From Viscum album (taxonomy: Eukaryota; Streptophyta; Magnoliopsida; Santalales; Viscaceae), in NCBI GenBank assembly GCA_963277665.1, contig OY728128.1, forward strand, positions 1,870,738,988 to 1,870,802,987: 64,000 nt of DNA, given 5' to 3'. A program made the position numbers and the translations under genes. Positions within the stretch are counted from its first letter, which is position 1; every line of letters starts with the position of its first letter. Under the pieces are notes generated by a model that searched no databases, had not been told where the DNA came from, and was given only the letters and a program-made list of their open reading frames with translations. Positions 1 to 11,320 of the stretch are shown here, in pieces.

Positions 1-72
1 CTGGGATGTATGAAGTTCGTTCTTATGTAATAAATCATGAAATAAAGTGTATTAAAGATATGGTTTTTCATG
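1..72 (+). repeat. 3' end of the 5' LTR of element D
   Basis: The bases around 30-72 match the end of the 3' LTR at about 8245-8292: both contain a near-identical run around AATAAA(T/C)CATGAAATAA and AAAGA(T/C)A(T/A)GG, followed by a T-rich end. The primer site follows two bases after position 72, as in elements A and B. The remaining roughly 2.8 kb of this LTR would be left of the window. Confidence 0.75.
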
Positions 73-74
73 GT

Positions 75-86
75 TGGTATGAGAGA
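75..86 (+). other. Primer binding site of element D (tRNA-iMet type)
   Basis: TGGTATGAGAGA differs by two bases from the usual plant site TGGTATCAGAGC, which pairs with the 3' end of initiator methionine tRNA. It lies two bases after the LTR end. Confidence 0.7.
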
Positions 87-829
87 AAAATCTAGTCATT
101 TTTTGTATTGGGATTATAAAACTATATATAAAAATTATTGGATAGGGATATATATAGTAAAACATTCCTAAACTTGGTAAAATATAGTGTAAGTGGTTTT
201 GAAGAAAATACATCCTTATGTGGATACTACAAGTAGATGAGGTTTAGACATAGAGGTACCCAGTGGTAATATTCATGAAAGGGGTATATTAAACTAGAAT
301 CGATCATTAATTGATGCATAATAATGAGCCATGATGTAAACCTGGTTTGACACTCCAAGGGGATATGAATCAGTAAATACATAAAATCCTTACTAACCGT
401 TATTAAGGGAAAAAATACCTATATGATTTTGAATTGCGAAACTAATCATGGATATCTTATATTTAATTCTATAAATTCAGAGGTCAATGAATATAATTTA
501 TTTATGAGTTATCACTTTAATTTTTCTATTTTCTATTTTATGTGTTTATTAATTTAAAAATTATCACCCTTAATTTTCTATTTATCCTATTCAATGTCCT
601 GAAATTAGAGGATCTGAAGAAAAAACCAATTTGAGGGGAAATGTGATGGCTTCCCAAATAAGATTCCTAACATGATGGTATCTCATATAAGAAATCTTGT
701 TAATATTTTACACCATTTATAAAAAATTATGATTACCAACTGGCACATAGTTAACTATAAAAAGAAATCAAATAAGAGTTGGGAAGCTTCTTAACCTAGG
801 TCAACTGAGAAAGTTGACAATGGAAAGAA

Positions 830-1000
830 GACCCAATTTTCATTACGAAAAAACCCGGAAAGATGCACCTTGGGGAATGTCACAAAGGAAATGAGAGATG
901 TTTTAAGGGTGTAAAAATAATGAATAATATATCCAATTTCCCTGAAAAAATGTATAATTTAATGGATGGGAATAAAGTTCACTATATGGTACGATATAAT
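830..1000 (+). pseudogene. Gag remnant of D: zinc-knuckle region
   Basis: One frame reads HLGECHKGNERCFKG, then VKIMNNISNFP. This fits the C-terminal nucleocapsid end of Tekay-type Gag, where an H-x-G-E/K-C segment precedes a CX2CX4HX4C knuckle. The second Cys, the His and the last Cys are lost. The knuckle lies about 790 bases after the primer site, against about 1350 in element A, so roughly 550 bases of the N-terminal Gag region are deleted. The gene is a relic and makes no functional Gag. Confidence 0.65.
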
Positions 1001-1249
1001 TTTTATTTCATTAATGTGAATAATTTTGGAATTATCCAAGACAAAGCTCTATTATAAGGGCTAATAAGCATGTTGAGCAACAAAAATATCCCGTATTAAG
1101 GGAGTAATGTAAGTCCAATGTTAGGATGCATGATAATTACTAGAGTATAAAAAATATCTACTTAAAATGTCTCTATGTCTTTTTGTATTTAAATTCATAA
1201 CATATTAATATATATTTTTTGTTTTATAAGAACACTAATACACTACCCA

Positions 1250-1500
1250 AAATGAGTTGATATCATTGGGGAAAAAAATTTATGATTATTTTATCATAAA
1301 TTGAGGTTTTTGGGAATTTTATTTTTAAAAAATATTATCAATTTTCCTTAAGTGTAATTTGATGTTATCCTAGTAATGTAATAGTTTTCATTTTATAAAG
1401 AAAACATAAATTTATAGGAGAAGGAAATCACCCTATGTATCGGGAATCTCCCTCTAATTCTGCAAAAGTGCATGAAGGAAGATGCATATTATTTTGTATC
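1250..1500 (+). pseudogene. Retropepsin (protease) C-terminal remnant of D
   Basis: At 1358 the frame reads FDVILVM, two stop codons, then FSFYKENINL. This is the decayed form of the conserved stretch that ends Ty3/Gypsy proteases (FDVILGMDWL followed by a Y-x-x-x-I-D/N motif). Element A keeps a better copy at about 42585-42660. The active-site DSG region upstream could not be recognised. The copia-like LTR at 1539 interrupts the gene just after this motif. Confidence 0.6.
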
Positions 1501-1538
1501 CTCATCTCAAGAATGGATATTATTTCCCTATGATAAAG

Positions 1539-2936
1539 TGTTGGAACCAAGGATGTTCTTTGCAATAAATGGGGCTTGCTTTGTGTTTTTTTTCAATCCT
1601 CACATGTAAGACCAATGGATGACCAGGTAGATTGTAATGAAAGGGATCATATAGAGATGAAAAAGGAATGATTTTTATAGATATGGGTTCTTGATTTTTG
1701 TTTCTCAGAGGATTAAAGAATTGAGGCGATGTGCTCTACGATTAAGAGAATTTGAGCTTTGAGCTTTGTGAAAGGTATTCTTATAGAATTATCATTTCAA
1801 AAATATAATGAAGGCATCAATTTCTCAAATACTATCTTAAGGATTTGGAAGATAATAAGAATTGTGATTTGATACATTGTTGCTTTTAGATTATGAGAAA
1901 TGGAGCATTGCGAGTGTACAGCACAACGAAACAAAGGATTTTGACAGAAGGCTATATGACTACAATGAGCTTCATGAACCACGGATTTCAGTGGAGTATT
2001 ACGAAGTAGAGGAGAACTTTAGAAATATTTTTGACTGGTCTATAAATTTTTCCAAAGGCGGTGGAGCCTCGCAGCTTGTCGATCCTATAAATAAAAGGCC
2101 ACCCCTCTTCTTTTCAGATGATTTTTTAGAGAAAATTTAAAATTGCTCTGATTTCGTGAAGAAAGAGGTGATATGTGAAAGGGGATTATATGAGAGATTA
2201 CGATTCACAAAAAGACAATTCTAGTATTCATAAAATCCAATGCTTCTCTGTATTGAGTTCTTCTCGAAGATGGGATGTTCCATGTTGGATTAGTGATATT
2301 CACAAAGGAAGGTTGTTCTGTGAAGTTTGTTTGCTTCATGAAGGTAGGTTGATCAGTGAAAGTAGTGTTCTTCACAATGGTAGGATGTTTTGAAAAGGAG
2401 AAGGAGATTTTTGAAGTAGTAATCATCGATATGTAGTGAGATTTTAGGAGTGAGCTCTTTAAAGGGGTGATCTTCACAAAGGATCTCCATGAAGGAGCTT
2501 TGTGATTGGTAGTTTTTGAATCCTATATTAAGTTAACAGGGTTTTTAGTGTGAATCAACTCTGGTCTGTGATGCAAGAAGTGTGTCGTGTTTAGTCAGGG
2601 ACAAATACTTTAATGCTAATTAAATGATGTTACCTCCATGTCGATAAACTGAGTTAAAATTCTCTTAGAGTAGTGAGCTAGGGGGAGTCAATGAAAGTGT
2701 TTTGAGGGATGTAGTGGGCTATCCCCAAAATAATATAAAGAAAGTGAGTCCGGTAGAGAGTGTCTATGACTGAACCATCTCAATCCACAACAAGTAAATA
2801 TTGGTAGACTCTGGTATGACTGATACACTATTGCTGTATGCTTCTTGTAAGTTTCCATTTGTGGTGAACAAGTAAAATTGTTGTTTCCTCTATTTCCATG
2901 TATTTTTTTAATAGGTTTAAGAGGTTCCTACCAATA
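1539..2936 (+). mobile_element. Solo LTR, probably Ty1/Copia of SIRE/Maximus type, inside D
   Basis: It starts TGTTGGAACC and ends near GGTTCCTACCAATA, an imperfect inverted terminal pair typical of copia LTRs. A TATA box lies at 2086-2093. Downstream are diverged short repeats built on CTTCA(C/T)(A/G)A(A/T)GG(T/A)AGG at about 2290-2390, then a CTGAACCATCTCAAT segment near 2772, like the R/U5 part of SIRE/Maximus LTRs. The Gypsy protease is readable before it and the protease-RT linker after it, so this is an insertion in D. No second LTR or copia coding region is seen, hence solo. I could not confirm a target-site duplication, so the right end is uncertain by about 15 bases. Confidence 0.55.
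2086..2093 (+). promoter_or_regulatory. TATA box of the copia-like solo LTR
   Basis: TATAAATA sits in a locally GC-richer stretch (about 2055-2110), about 550 bases into the LTR. That is a normal place for the U3 promoter of a 1.4 kb LTR. Confidence 0.5.
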
Positions 2937-3083
2937 TGGGAACATGATACATCAGTTTAGAAGAAAAATATGACACCCTAATTCATCCCTACCTTTTAAG
3001 GATGTTTCAGGGTCCTTCAGAAAGATTATCTAGTGAAAATGATTGAATTTTATGAAATGACCATTCTTGAATACAAGATAATT

Positions 3084-3690
3084 GTGAGGGAATACACTAA
3101 TCTATTTGCCAAAGAATTTATTTCCCTCCCTCCTAAATGATTGGATAACCTCTCAATCAAACATACACCAAGACCATGTAACATTACTAGGGAAATTCAA
3201 TCATGATAAGACAGATATATGTGGATATTTGAAAAATATAGACGAATAAAGGGTGTTCTAGACCAACCTATATGTTAGAAATTCAATGTCTCTATGGATT
3301 ATATAGGTCTTTTCATTGAATTGTGATAAAATTCTGATGAGTTTAAAGAAACATAACCATGATAACTCAGAAAAGAGTTATGTTTTTTGAGAATTATGAA
3401 TTTGGGAATGTTTTAAAAATATTTTTAAGAGGCATTACCCACCAATGGGGAGATATTTCTATCTATAGTGATGAATCTAAAAATTTCATGGGTTTTGTGC
3501 TCATAAAAAATGAAAAAGTGATAGACTATACCTCCTTAAAACTAAATATCCCTGATAATAACTACATAATTTGTGATCTATGATTAGAAGCAGTGATCTT
3601 AAGGTTGAATATTTGGTGGCACTATCTCTATGGGGAGAGCTGTGACATATATAATTTTCAAAAAAATACTCAAGTATATATTCATTCAAA
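3084..3690 (+). pseudogene. Pol remnant of D: protease-RT linker joined to RNase H, RT core missing
   Basis: From 3084 the frame reads VREYTNLFAKEF, the conserved stretch before Gypsy reverse transcriptase. Only about 270 bases later, from 3359, comes RNase H: ITQKRVMF, then IYSDESKNFMGFVLIKNEKVI, ending near an LNIWWHYLYG equivalent at about 3605-3635. Element A has about 860 bases between the same landmarks (insertion B removed). About 600 bases are therefore deleted in D, including the F-x-D-D catalytic motif. The first RNase H aspartate (SDES) is kept. Confidence 0.8.
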
Positions 3691-3989
3691 ATGATATTAA
3701 TATGAACCTATAGAGTTGGTTATAACATGTCACTATTTTGGATTGTTAAATCCAATAACATCCTAGGAAAGAAAATAAAGTGGCTAATCATATGAGTATA
3801 AAGAATACTGAAACTCTTTCCATAATGAGCATTGTAGGGTTCCAATATTCTTAGACATTAAATGAATGGATATGTGAATAGTAATTGTATATTCATCCTA
3901 CCTTTCTAACCTAACTTCTCAACCATACATTCTTTAGTAAATAAAGGAATCATAGAGAGATAATGCATTTCTTCAAAAGAAGGTAGTGA

Positions 3990-4790
3990 ATATTGTGGAT
4001 ATTAACTTTACTAAAAATGGTTTATAGGGTTTGGAACTTGGATTTGTGTCCTATCAAAACCATAAATGGAGAGGGAAATTCAAGTTTACTTGTATATATC
4101 ATCCCTATATACTTATGAATAAAACACTAAGATGTTTAATTATTTGAGGAAAAACTTATGGTTTAATAACATGAAGAGAGAGATTGAAAAGTGTGTATCT
4201 TGATGATTGGTTTGATAAAAAGTCAAGATTGAACAAAAAATGTCTAAGGGTATGATGCCACTATTTTCCATAACAATATAGAAATGGGAAGACATAGCCA
4301 TGGATTTTATCATATAACTCCCCAAGACACCTAAAAGAAATTATTCCATCTACGTGGTAGTCAATAACCTTATAAAGTAGGAAAATTTAATTTCTATCAA
4401 GGAATATTTGTCTCCAAAAAAACTTGTTAGTATATACATAAGGTAAGTGGTAAGACTACATGTATTTTCACTCTACAATGTATCTAATCAGGATCTTATG
4501 TTTACCTCAAGGTTTTGGAGAATACTTCAGGATGCATTGAATATCGAATTGGTCTTTATCACTAATTATCACCCTCAAATGGATTTTCAATATGAAAGGA
4601 ATATTTAAACTATTATTGTTATGTTGAGATCATGTTCAATAGATTTACATGGATGTTTGGATAAAAAACTTCCCATAGTGGAGTTCTCCTATAATAATAG
4701 TTTTCATTATACTATTCAAATGGGACCTTATGAGGCTCGGTGTGGGAAGAGGTTTCAGAATCTGACATACATTGATTAGTTAGAGAGAAT
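3990..4790 (+). pseudogene. Integrase core remnant of D
   Basis: Readable fragments include DLMFTSRFWRILQDAL from about 4492, then NYHPQMDF, then a region reading LPIVEFSYNNSF and MGPYEARCGKRF to about 4750. These are the D-x-R-F-T-S, HPQTDGQ and EFAYNNS blocks of chromovirus integrases. The second catalytic aspartate, normally in the S-D-R-D block, reads Asn (codon AAT, 4486-4488). The catalytic Glu region survives as ERN. Upstream Asp and zinc-finger segments are only faintly recognisable, with many stops. Confidence 0.8.
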
Positions 4791-4879
4791 AATCTTATGA
4801 GATATAATCTTTTCTAAGAGATTATGTAAAATTTTAAAACCATTTAACATAATATGAAATCCCCCCAAAGTCTACATAA

Positions 4880-5335
4880 AATTTATGTACACAATTGTCT
4901 ATGTGATATAGATTTTTAGGTTGGAAATAAAGTGTCACTTCACATATATCCATGTAATAAATATATGAGATTTCGGAATAAGTTAAATCTTAAACCTAGA
5001 TATATTTTCCCCTTTGAGATCCTTGATCGCATCGGAGTAGTATCATATCGACTAACACTCCCACCTAACCTATCTCAAGTACATGACAAGTTCCATGTAT
5101 ACATCTTGTGAATGTACATAGTAGATCCGTAAAATGTACTTAATATAGTGGTGGTACCACCATAGAAAGATATTTCATATGAGGATAGACCAGGAACATC
5201 AATGATCCAAGAGTCAATGTTCTACGAAACAAGAAAACTCACCTAGTCAAAGTGTTATAGAAGAAACAAAAGTTTGAGGAAGAGAAATGGGAACTAAAAG
5301 AGATTATGGAACAAAAGTAAACTAATATATTTTAT
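4880..5335 (+). pseudogene. Integrase C-terminal (GPY-like) module and chromodomain remnant of D
   Basis: The frames read KPRYIFPFEILDRIG, then LTLPPNLSQVHDKFHVYIL, then an EDRPGTSMIQ block from about 5176 and a stop-containing YETRKLT segment. This is the GPY/F module followed by the C-terminal chromodomain of Tekay/Del elements, which usually directs integration to marked chromatin. The domain is decayed. It defines the lineage of D as a chromovirus and ends about 50 bases before the 3' LTR. Confidence 0.75.
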
Positions 5336-6774
5336 TTTATGAAATTAAATGGTTGAGGGTGATATTAATAAAGGTGGAATAATGTAACAACTTGAAATTT
5401 TATAAATTAAATTCACTTTTTAAATAAATAAATCTCTTATTTAAGTAATCTAAATAAAAATTACACAAAAACTAATTTGGTTATATTAGACCACTATAAG
5501 TTATATCCCATTGGATTCAAAAGACCATAAATCATATTAACTATTATTATATATTCTTTGAAAAGTGATAATATGACTAGTATATATTACGGGTCATCGT
5601 AAATTCCTTTTGACAAAACAAATGCGATAACATCAACCTATAGGATCATAACAAATGAAAACCATTTATTAGTGATTATAAAGGATATATTATCTCTATG
5701 ATTTTACCTTGATAAAGACCAAGATGATATCTAAGTATTAAATCATGAGTGATTTTTTTGGGAGAAGTTCAACCTCATCGATATCAAAACCCAAAATATG
5801 TTTGTCAAACCACCCTGGGAGAATATCACTATCGTGCACAATACCCTTAGGCAATTCACTAGTATAATAAGGGTTTATGAATATTAACCCTAAAATTTTC
5901 AATATATACGTTTTAATTCCAATAAATTAATAATTATATTAATTACTTGTTTTTTCTTACTTTAAAAATAATTTAATAATGATTTTGATAAAAAATGTAG
6001 ATTTTAATATGAAAAAACTGAAAGTGTATTTTTGAGAAATATGAAATATCAATTAATAAATTTCATTTGATGAATTCATAAAAACATAAAATAAATTTTA
6101 TTTTAATAAATTTTATTTTAATAAATTGTAAATAAAATAAAATAAAAATTTAGGAAGTGAAAAATTAATTTTTATCTGGGTTTGAAAACAGTTATTTTAG
6201 AAAAAAAGTATTTTTCAGTAAGAAGGGATTTTAATTTAAAAGTTTAACTTTTCATATTTATATAATTATTTTCAAAAAATAAATAATAAATTTGGAGTCA
6301 ACTTTTCAAAATTATCCAAATATGATTTTTTTATAATTTTCCAAGATAGTTGAATTTTCAAGTAAAAATTTAATTTGGTATAAGAATATAGTTTGTATTA
6401 TAACATCATAATAACCCAAAAGTGATATAATTTATACCATAAAATATATAAACTACCAAATATATTTTTACCATTTAAAATAATGTGTTTTAGGTTATTA
6501 TTTAAATTCTAAAAAACCTTTAGGAATCCTCCAAAACATATATTACATTTTAGGGTTTTAAAATAATTTTTTTAAAATAATGTCTCACTTTGACATCACC
6601 AACAATATTATTTTAATTTAATTTATTATTATAATTTTAAAATAATTAAAACCAGTCCTCTTTCGAAGAAATTTGGGTAGAAAAACCAAGTTAATATTTT
6701 AGTTTTTATTGCATTACTGTGTATAGTCCAAAAACTATATTTAGAAAATAATAAGGAACTCCCCCCTCTTTTCC

Positions 6775-6782
6775 TATATAAA
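6775..6782 (+). promoter_or_regulatory. TATA box of the D 3' LTR
   Basis: TATATAAA is followed by CCCATCC, almost the same context as in element A (39407-39414). It is 1.39 kb into the LTR, against 1.34 kb in A. Confidence 0.6.
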
Positions 6783-6925
6783 CCCATCCAATATCACACT
6801 ATTATTAAAAAATAAACATTGGATAATGAAAATAATGTTACCTTCACTCTCTATATACCTCTTAATGTTCCCCCATGCTCTCAAGAAACTCCTCCCAAGC
6901 TTTTGGAAACACCCTTTCAAGGTAA

Positions 6926-7560
6926 TGGGTCCTTCTCTCTTCTTATCCATTCAAGCACTTTCTTTAGAATTGGCCTTTTAAGTATCAATTGGTTATTTTT
7001 TAATTTAATTATAAATATTAATTTAATGTTAAATTTATGTTATAATAATTAGAAATCATTTATCCCCTCCCATTATTATCATTACCTATGTTGTTATGAT
7101 GCTAAAAGTGAGGGATCCTCTCTTTCTCTTCTTAATTCAAGCGCTTTCCTTATGAAATGCCTTTTCTATTTCAATTAAAATTTATGGGATATGATTTTAC
7201 ACATTACTATTACAACCAATATTATTTACAAGTAAGTATATACCCCTTTCAATCTCACCAATCCCTTATGAGATTCATTATGTACCCCTGTTATGCTTCA
7301 TAAATTAACCTGTGATCTTTCCAGGTCAAAATATTATTCATGCACCCATTTTGTATTATTCCTTTTTATTATAAATTTATCATGTTTTATTAGGTTAATA
7401 TATATCCATTTTACATACCATATGATTTCAAAGTGATTAGATACCCCTTTAACACTCATTATTCCCTCCTATTATTCACTATGTACCCCCTGTTATGATG
7501 CCATAATTATCCTATGATTTTCCATGTCAAATCGTTGTATTGTGAATACCATTTCCATTT
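6926..7560 (+). repeat. Diverged tandem subrepeats of about 185-200 bp in the D LTR
   Basis: The motif GTTATG(A/C)T(G/T)C(T/C)(A/T)(A/T)AA recurs at about 7091, 7289 and 7490 (spacings 198 and 201). An earlier pair, GGTCCTTCTCTCTTCTTA near 6927 and a matching GGATCCTCTCTTTCTCTTC near 7110, extends the array to about four units. Confidence 0.65.
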
Positions 7561-8359
7561 ACACTCAAGTATACTCACATAGACGTATATATACATATTT
7601 TATTAGGGAAATCCATGTATTTATTACACACTACTTCATCATGGGATTAAATAATATAAAATACGATCATATGTTTAATGATCTATGTGGAACACTTATG
7701 CATGTACATGATATGATTGTGACGAGTTATCCTAGAATTAAATAGCACACCAAATAATTTTGTAAAGTTTTAGTCACATTGGATGTAATTTATGGGATTA
7801 GGGAGTGGACATAATCCTTTAGGGATTTTCCACCATGTTACAATTTCTTGGTGGTTATCCTTGAACTATGTTTATGTTTTATTATTTAATGTTGTTGCCA
7901 TATTCCCATGTTTCCATTGATCAATGATATTAAATAAGGCCTCATTCATAATATTATGATTCACACCCCTTTTTATCTACCATTAAAATTCATATTGAAT
8001 GAAATGTAATACTTTCATCATGTTTTTATTTTTGTATTACCTTACTGGGGTTTATAGAACAACACTTTCTTATGTATGTACCCATGTTATCCCATGCAGT
8101 TTTAAGAGAATTGGAATTTTAGATCATGTAAATGATCTTTTAAATAATTATTTTATATTAATTTATCATGTTGATGCGATATATACCTAATTTAAAAAAT
8201 ACACTAGGCTTTATGATCTTATGGGTTCTAGTAAGTGTTCTCTAATGCAATAAACCATGAAATAATATATATTAAAGACAAGGTTTTTTATACCGGTCAT
8301 GTAGGGACTCACCACATAGTGATCAGGAGTATATTTTATATCATTTAATTTTATAAAAA

Positions 8360-9130
8360 TGATGTTTATCCTCTTCCTGATCTTCCCTTGGGTGATTAAG
8401 AAATTTTTGAGCACTTCGTAAAATATTTTTTTTAATATTCCTATAAAGAGTGATGTAAAGTTCATGACTGATCTAGTGATGAGTATGAATAATATTTTAA
8501 TACCCTCTTATTTTATGGTAGTTTCTATGATAAAAGAGAACAAGATCCAGTTGGATTACTTGATGGAGAAATTATTGACCACTTTAGTGTTTTCCCATGG
8601 CCAACCCCTATTTTTTCCCAAGAAATATGATGGTTGCTTTCATCTTTTGTAGATAATAGATTATTGAATAGTGTGAATATTATGAATAAGAAAACATTAA
8701 CTCATGTAGATGAAATATATCATCTATTAATGGGGGGAGAAGTGGTTTTTGAAAATTGATATATGGTCGGGTTATCGTTATCTTGGGGTTTGGCAGTATG
8801 ATATCCTGAAGAACACTTTCCAGAGAAACTAGAGACATTATGAATACCATGTGATTCCATTGGGTTTGACTAATACTCCTTTAGTTTTTATGGATTTAAT
8901 TAATAGGATATTCCATCGGTATCATGACACTATTTCCATGTTTTTTTGGATGATATCCTCATCTATTAAATATCTGAGCATAACCTTGGGAACTATCTAA
9001 ATTTTTTCTGTAAATCATGTGGAATCTCTACCATTATTGAAATCATTCAAAAAATAAATTTTGGGTTAAATATATGAATTCACAGTGAAATGTGATCTCA
9101 AAACATGGCCTTTCAGTTGATCCTGAGAAG
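8360..9130 (+). pseudogene. Reverse transcriptase remnant of E
   Basis: One stretch reads ILIPSYFMVVSMIKENKIQL, then FFPKKYDGCFHL. This matches the start of Gypsy RT (P-x-x-x-x-PYRM and FVKKKDG). Next come FLKIDIWSGYRYLGVW from about 8746, [23 protein letters not shown], and at about 8943-8960 FLDDILIY. The two catalytic aspartate codons (8949-8954) are intact, although frameshifts and stops break the gene. It has the spacing of a full RT domain. Ty3/Gypsy assignment is secure from the GLTN-P and LDD blocks together. Confidence 0.85.
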
Positions 9131-9239
9131 GTGAAGGATATATTATTCTAGAAGGAACCGTAGAATGTATTCAATATATAGATCATCTAATGTATGGAAT
9201 GATACAATAGATGGTTCATCAAGTATTTTCAAATTTAGA

Positions 9240-9740
9240 ATAACCATTCACTATTCTTACTAAGAAAATTATGGAACTATACTAGGATGATAAGTGTTTG
9301 ACATTATTTGGGGAATTAAAAATAATTTTGGCATTATCCCCTATATTTTTCTTATTCAAACAATTATGGGGAATATAGTATACTATAATTTTTATAGTTT
9401 TAGTCTGTGTATTTTTTTTATTTAAGATAATAAAATCATGTCCTATATCTCTCTTCAACTTCAACCACGTGAGAAAAATACCCCTATCCTAACATAGGGA
9501 ATTCCTATTTTATGAAACTACTTAAATGTTTGTAGTACTATCATTTTGTGGAGAGGTTTCTATGTATTTTTTCACAGAGACTGAGATATATATTTAATAA
9601 AAAAGCTTGAATCTCAAACATAGTTAGTGCATATAATACCTCCAAAATTTTGACTCCAAAATCACTAACACCCTATATATGGGGAATGTCATTACTGATG
9701 CTCTCTCTAGGGAAGTTCCACCACATTCTGTCTTGAAATA
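9240..9740 (+). pseudogene. RNase H to integrase spacer of E
   Basis: The region corresponding to RNase H is heavily decayed. The clear landmark is GNVITDALSREVP at 9682-9720, the conserved N-V-x-A-D-A-L-S-R motif that ends Gypsy RNase H. No other catalytic residue could be placed with confidence. Confidence 0.65.
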
Positions 9741-10039
9741 AAATGGAGAGTAGAACCTTATGTGAAATCTATCTTAGATTCATCTATATGAATAAAAGGA
9801 CGACTTAGTTATGGTTATGAATAGTTTTTAGTAATCACCATAAATTTATGTGTCAATTCTATAGGGACAGTAGTGGGATCATGAGTTGATATGAATAAAA
9901 GAAAACTTATATTGTGGGTAGAATGTTTTTAGTTAATTTATCCCTTCTAAAAGGATTTTCTAATTTTTGGATAAGTTTTTAGTCACATAATCCACAAGGT
10001 ATTCTAAATATCTTTATTTTCACAGTTCTTGAAGGTTTA

Positions 10040-10830
10040 TTCACCATAACACTATGAATATTTATTATTACACGAGACAGAATTTTTGGTGACTTGGTAT
10101 GAAGTGTGACATTGTTGATTTTGTTCCCCACATGTTTCATCATCCATTATATAAAGATAGAGCAACATGATCATTCATGTGAACTTCAGACTCTTATAGT
10201 TCTAATTTGAAAATTAGATGAGGTGTCTATGGAAATAATTATTGGATTACCATGGACTCCATAAGGGAAGAAGTCTATTTGAGAGGTGATTGATCTAATG
10301 GAGAAATAATCTCATTTTATTTTTATTGGAGACACCACTGAAGATAAGGATCATGTTAATATTTATATTCAAGAGTTATTGGGGTTTCATGGGGTTCCCT
10401 CTGCTATTGCGTCAAATATTGATCACAGGTTTACCTCCATGTTCTAGATGTTTCTCCTTGAGGGGATATAAGAACATGTCAAATTATTTACAACATACCA
10501 TTAATAGACATATGGACATACAAAGTGCATTATAATGATTATAGATGGTATAATTAGGACTATATCATAGATTTTGTAGATTTTTGGATTACTATCTAAG
10601 AATGGTTGAGTTCGATTATAGTATTAGTTACTAATCATCGATTATAATGGAACAATTCAAGCCTTTTTCTGTTCTCCCATGTATGTCAATTATTTGTTGG
10701 TCATATGTGGGTGGGGCCTCTCTTGTGAGACTGAGTCTCATGTAGGAGACAAAAAAGATGACTCATGATATACACCAAAGCTTGGTTATAGTATAATTTT
10801 GAAATAAATTATAAGCGGATCATCAAAATA
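10040..10830 (+). pseudogene. Integrase remnant of E
   Basis: Fragments include YYYTRQNFW followed by LGMKCD (the WWPGM block), KDRAT near a decayed CXXC region, and from about 10370 ELLGFHGVPSAIAS, N, I, D, HRFTSMF. This is the LHGVP-SI-SDRD-RFTS block of chromovirus integrases. As in D, the second catalytic aspartate is read as Asn (the AAT after GCGTCA). The final part has many stops. Confidence 0.75.
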
Positions 10831-10849
10831 ATGCTTTACAATGTTTCAT

Positions 10850-11275
10850 TGGTACCAGGGTCTTCCTGAATGTTTCTCCTCAGTTGGGTCACTATCAACT
10901 CAAGAAATAATTGAAAATAGGACCAAGATATATTGAACCATTTGAGATTGCAGAGTGATTTTGTAAATTATATTATTGATTAGAATTAGCAGAACAATTG
11001 AAAAGAATACATAATGTTTCCCACATATCATAGTGAAATAAGTACCACTATAAACATTTACATGTAATTATATGAGAGGAGATTGAGTTATATTTAGATT
11101 TTTCCATTATGGAGAAACAAGTGGAGGTCATTTATTCTCATGTAGAAGTTGTTTATGGGAATTATATTTGATTATTCAAATTGTTATGGTTGAAAAAATC
11201 AGATTCTCATGAGGTATGAGAGAACAAATCATCGATGACAGAGCAGTGACCTAACCTATTTCCAAATGTATCTTC
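10850..11275 (+). pseudogene. GPY-like and chromodomain-like C-terminus of E
   Basis: The frames read KIGPRYIEPFEIAE, then YHYKHLHV, a VEVIYSHVEVVYGNY segment, LFKLLWLKK and finally EQ-stop-PNLFPN. These follow the pattern of chromovirus integrase tails (PRYIGPFEI, the chromodomain, then R-Y-P-x-L-F). The chromodomain reading is the weaker part. Confidence 0.55.
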
Positions 11276-11320
11276 TTCCATGTCACTTTTTTGGGACAAA
11301 ATGTTTATTAATGGGGATAA

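Larger units (their letters stand above)
1..8292 (+). mobile_element. Element D: decayed Tekay/Del-type Ty3/Gypsy chromovirus
   Basis: The order is end of the 5' LTR (1-72), primer site (75-86), gag zinc knuckle, protease, a foreign LTR (1539-2936), RNase H, integrase, chromodomain, polypurine tract and 3' LTR (5383-8292). The order PR-RNase H-IN-chromodomain is that of plant chromoviruses. The leader at about 110-440 aligns with the leader of element A at 40730-41060, so D and A are the same or closely related families. Most of the 5' LTR lies before the window. Gag lacks its N-terminal part and the reverse transcriptase core is gone, so D cannot move by itself. It is inserted in the protease-RT linker of element E, whose pol resumes just after 8292. 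Confidence 0.85.
5383..8292 (+). repeat. 3' LTR of element D (2910 bp)
   Basis: It begins TGTAACAACTTG after a purine-rich AAAGGTGGAATAA (5370-5382) and ends TTTTTTATA, matching the 5' LTR end at 72. Middle segments match the LTRs of element A: 5710-5860 aligns with 38370-38520 and 57300-57450. It holds a TATA box, a splice-donor-like GT at 6922 and subrepeats of about 200 bases. It contains no gene. Confidence 0.8.

Noticed and set aside
1877..2393. Two open stretches at 1877-2140 and 2175-2393 as small genes
   Set aside because: They fall on either side of the TATA box inside the copia-like solo LTR; the second is generated by the short CTTCA-type repeats.
6819..7052. Open stretch of 77 codons after the D TATA box as a gene
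   Set aside because: It lies in LTR leader and subrepeat sequence shared with element A, where the frame is not kept.
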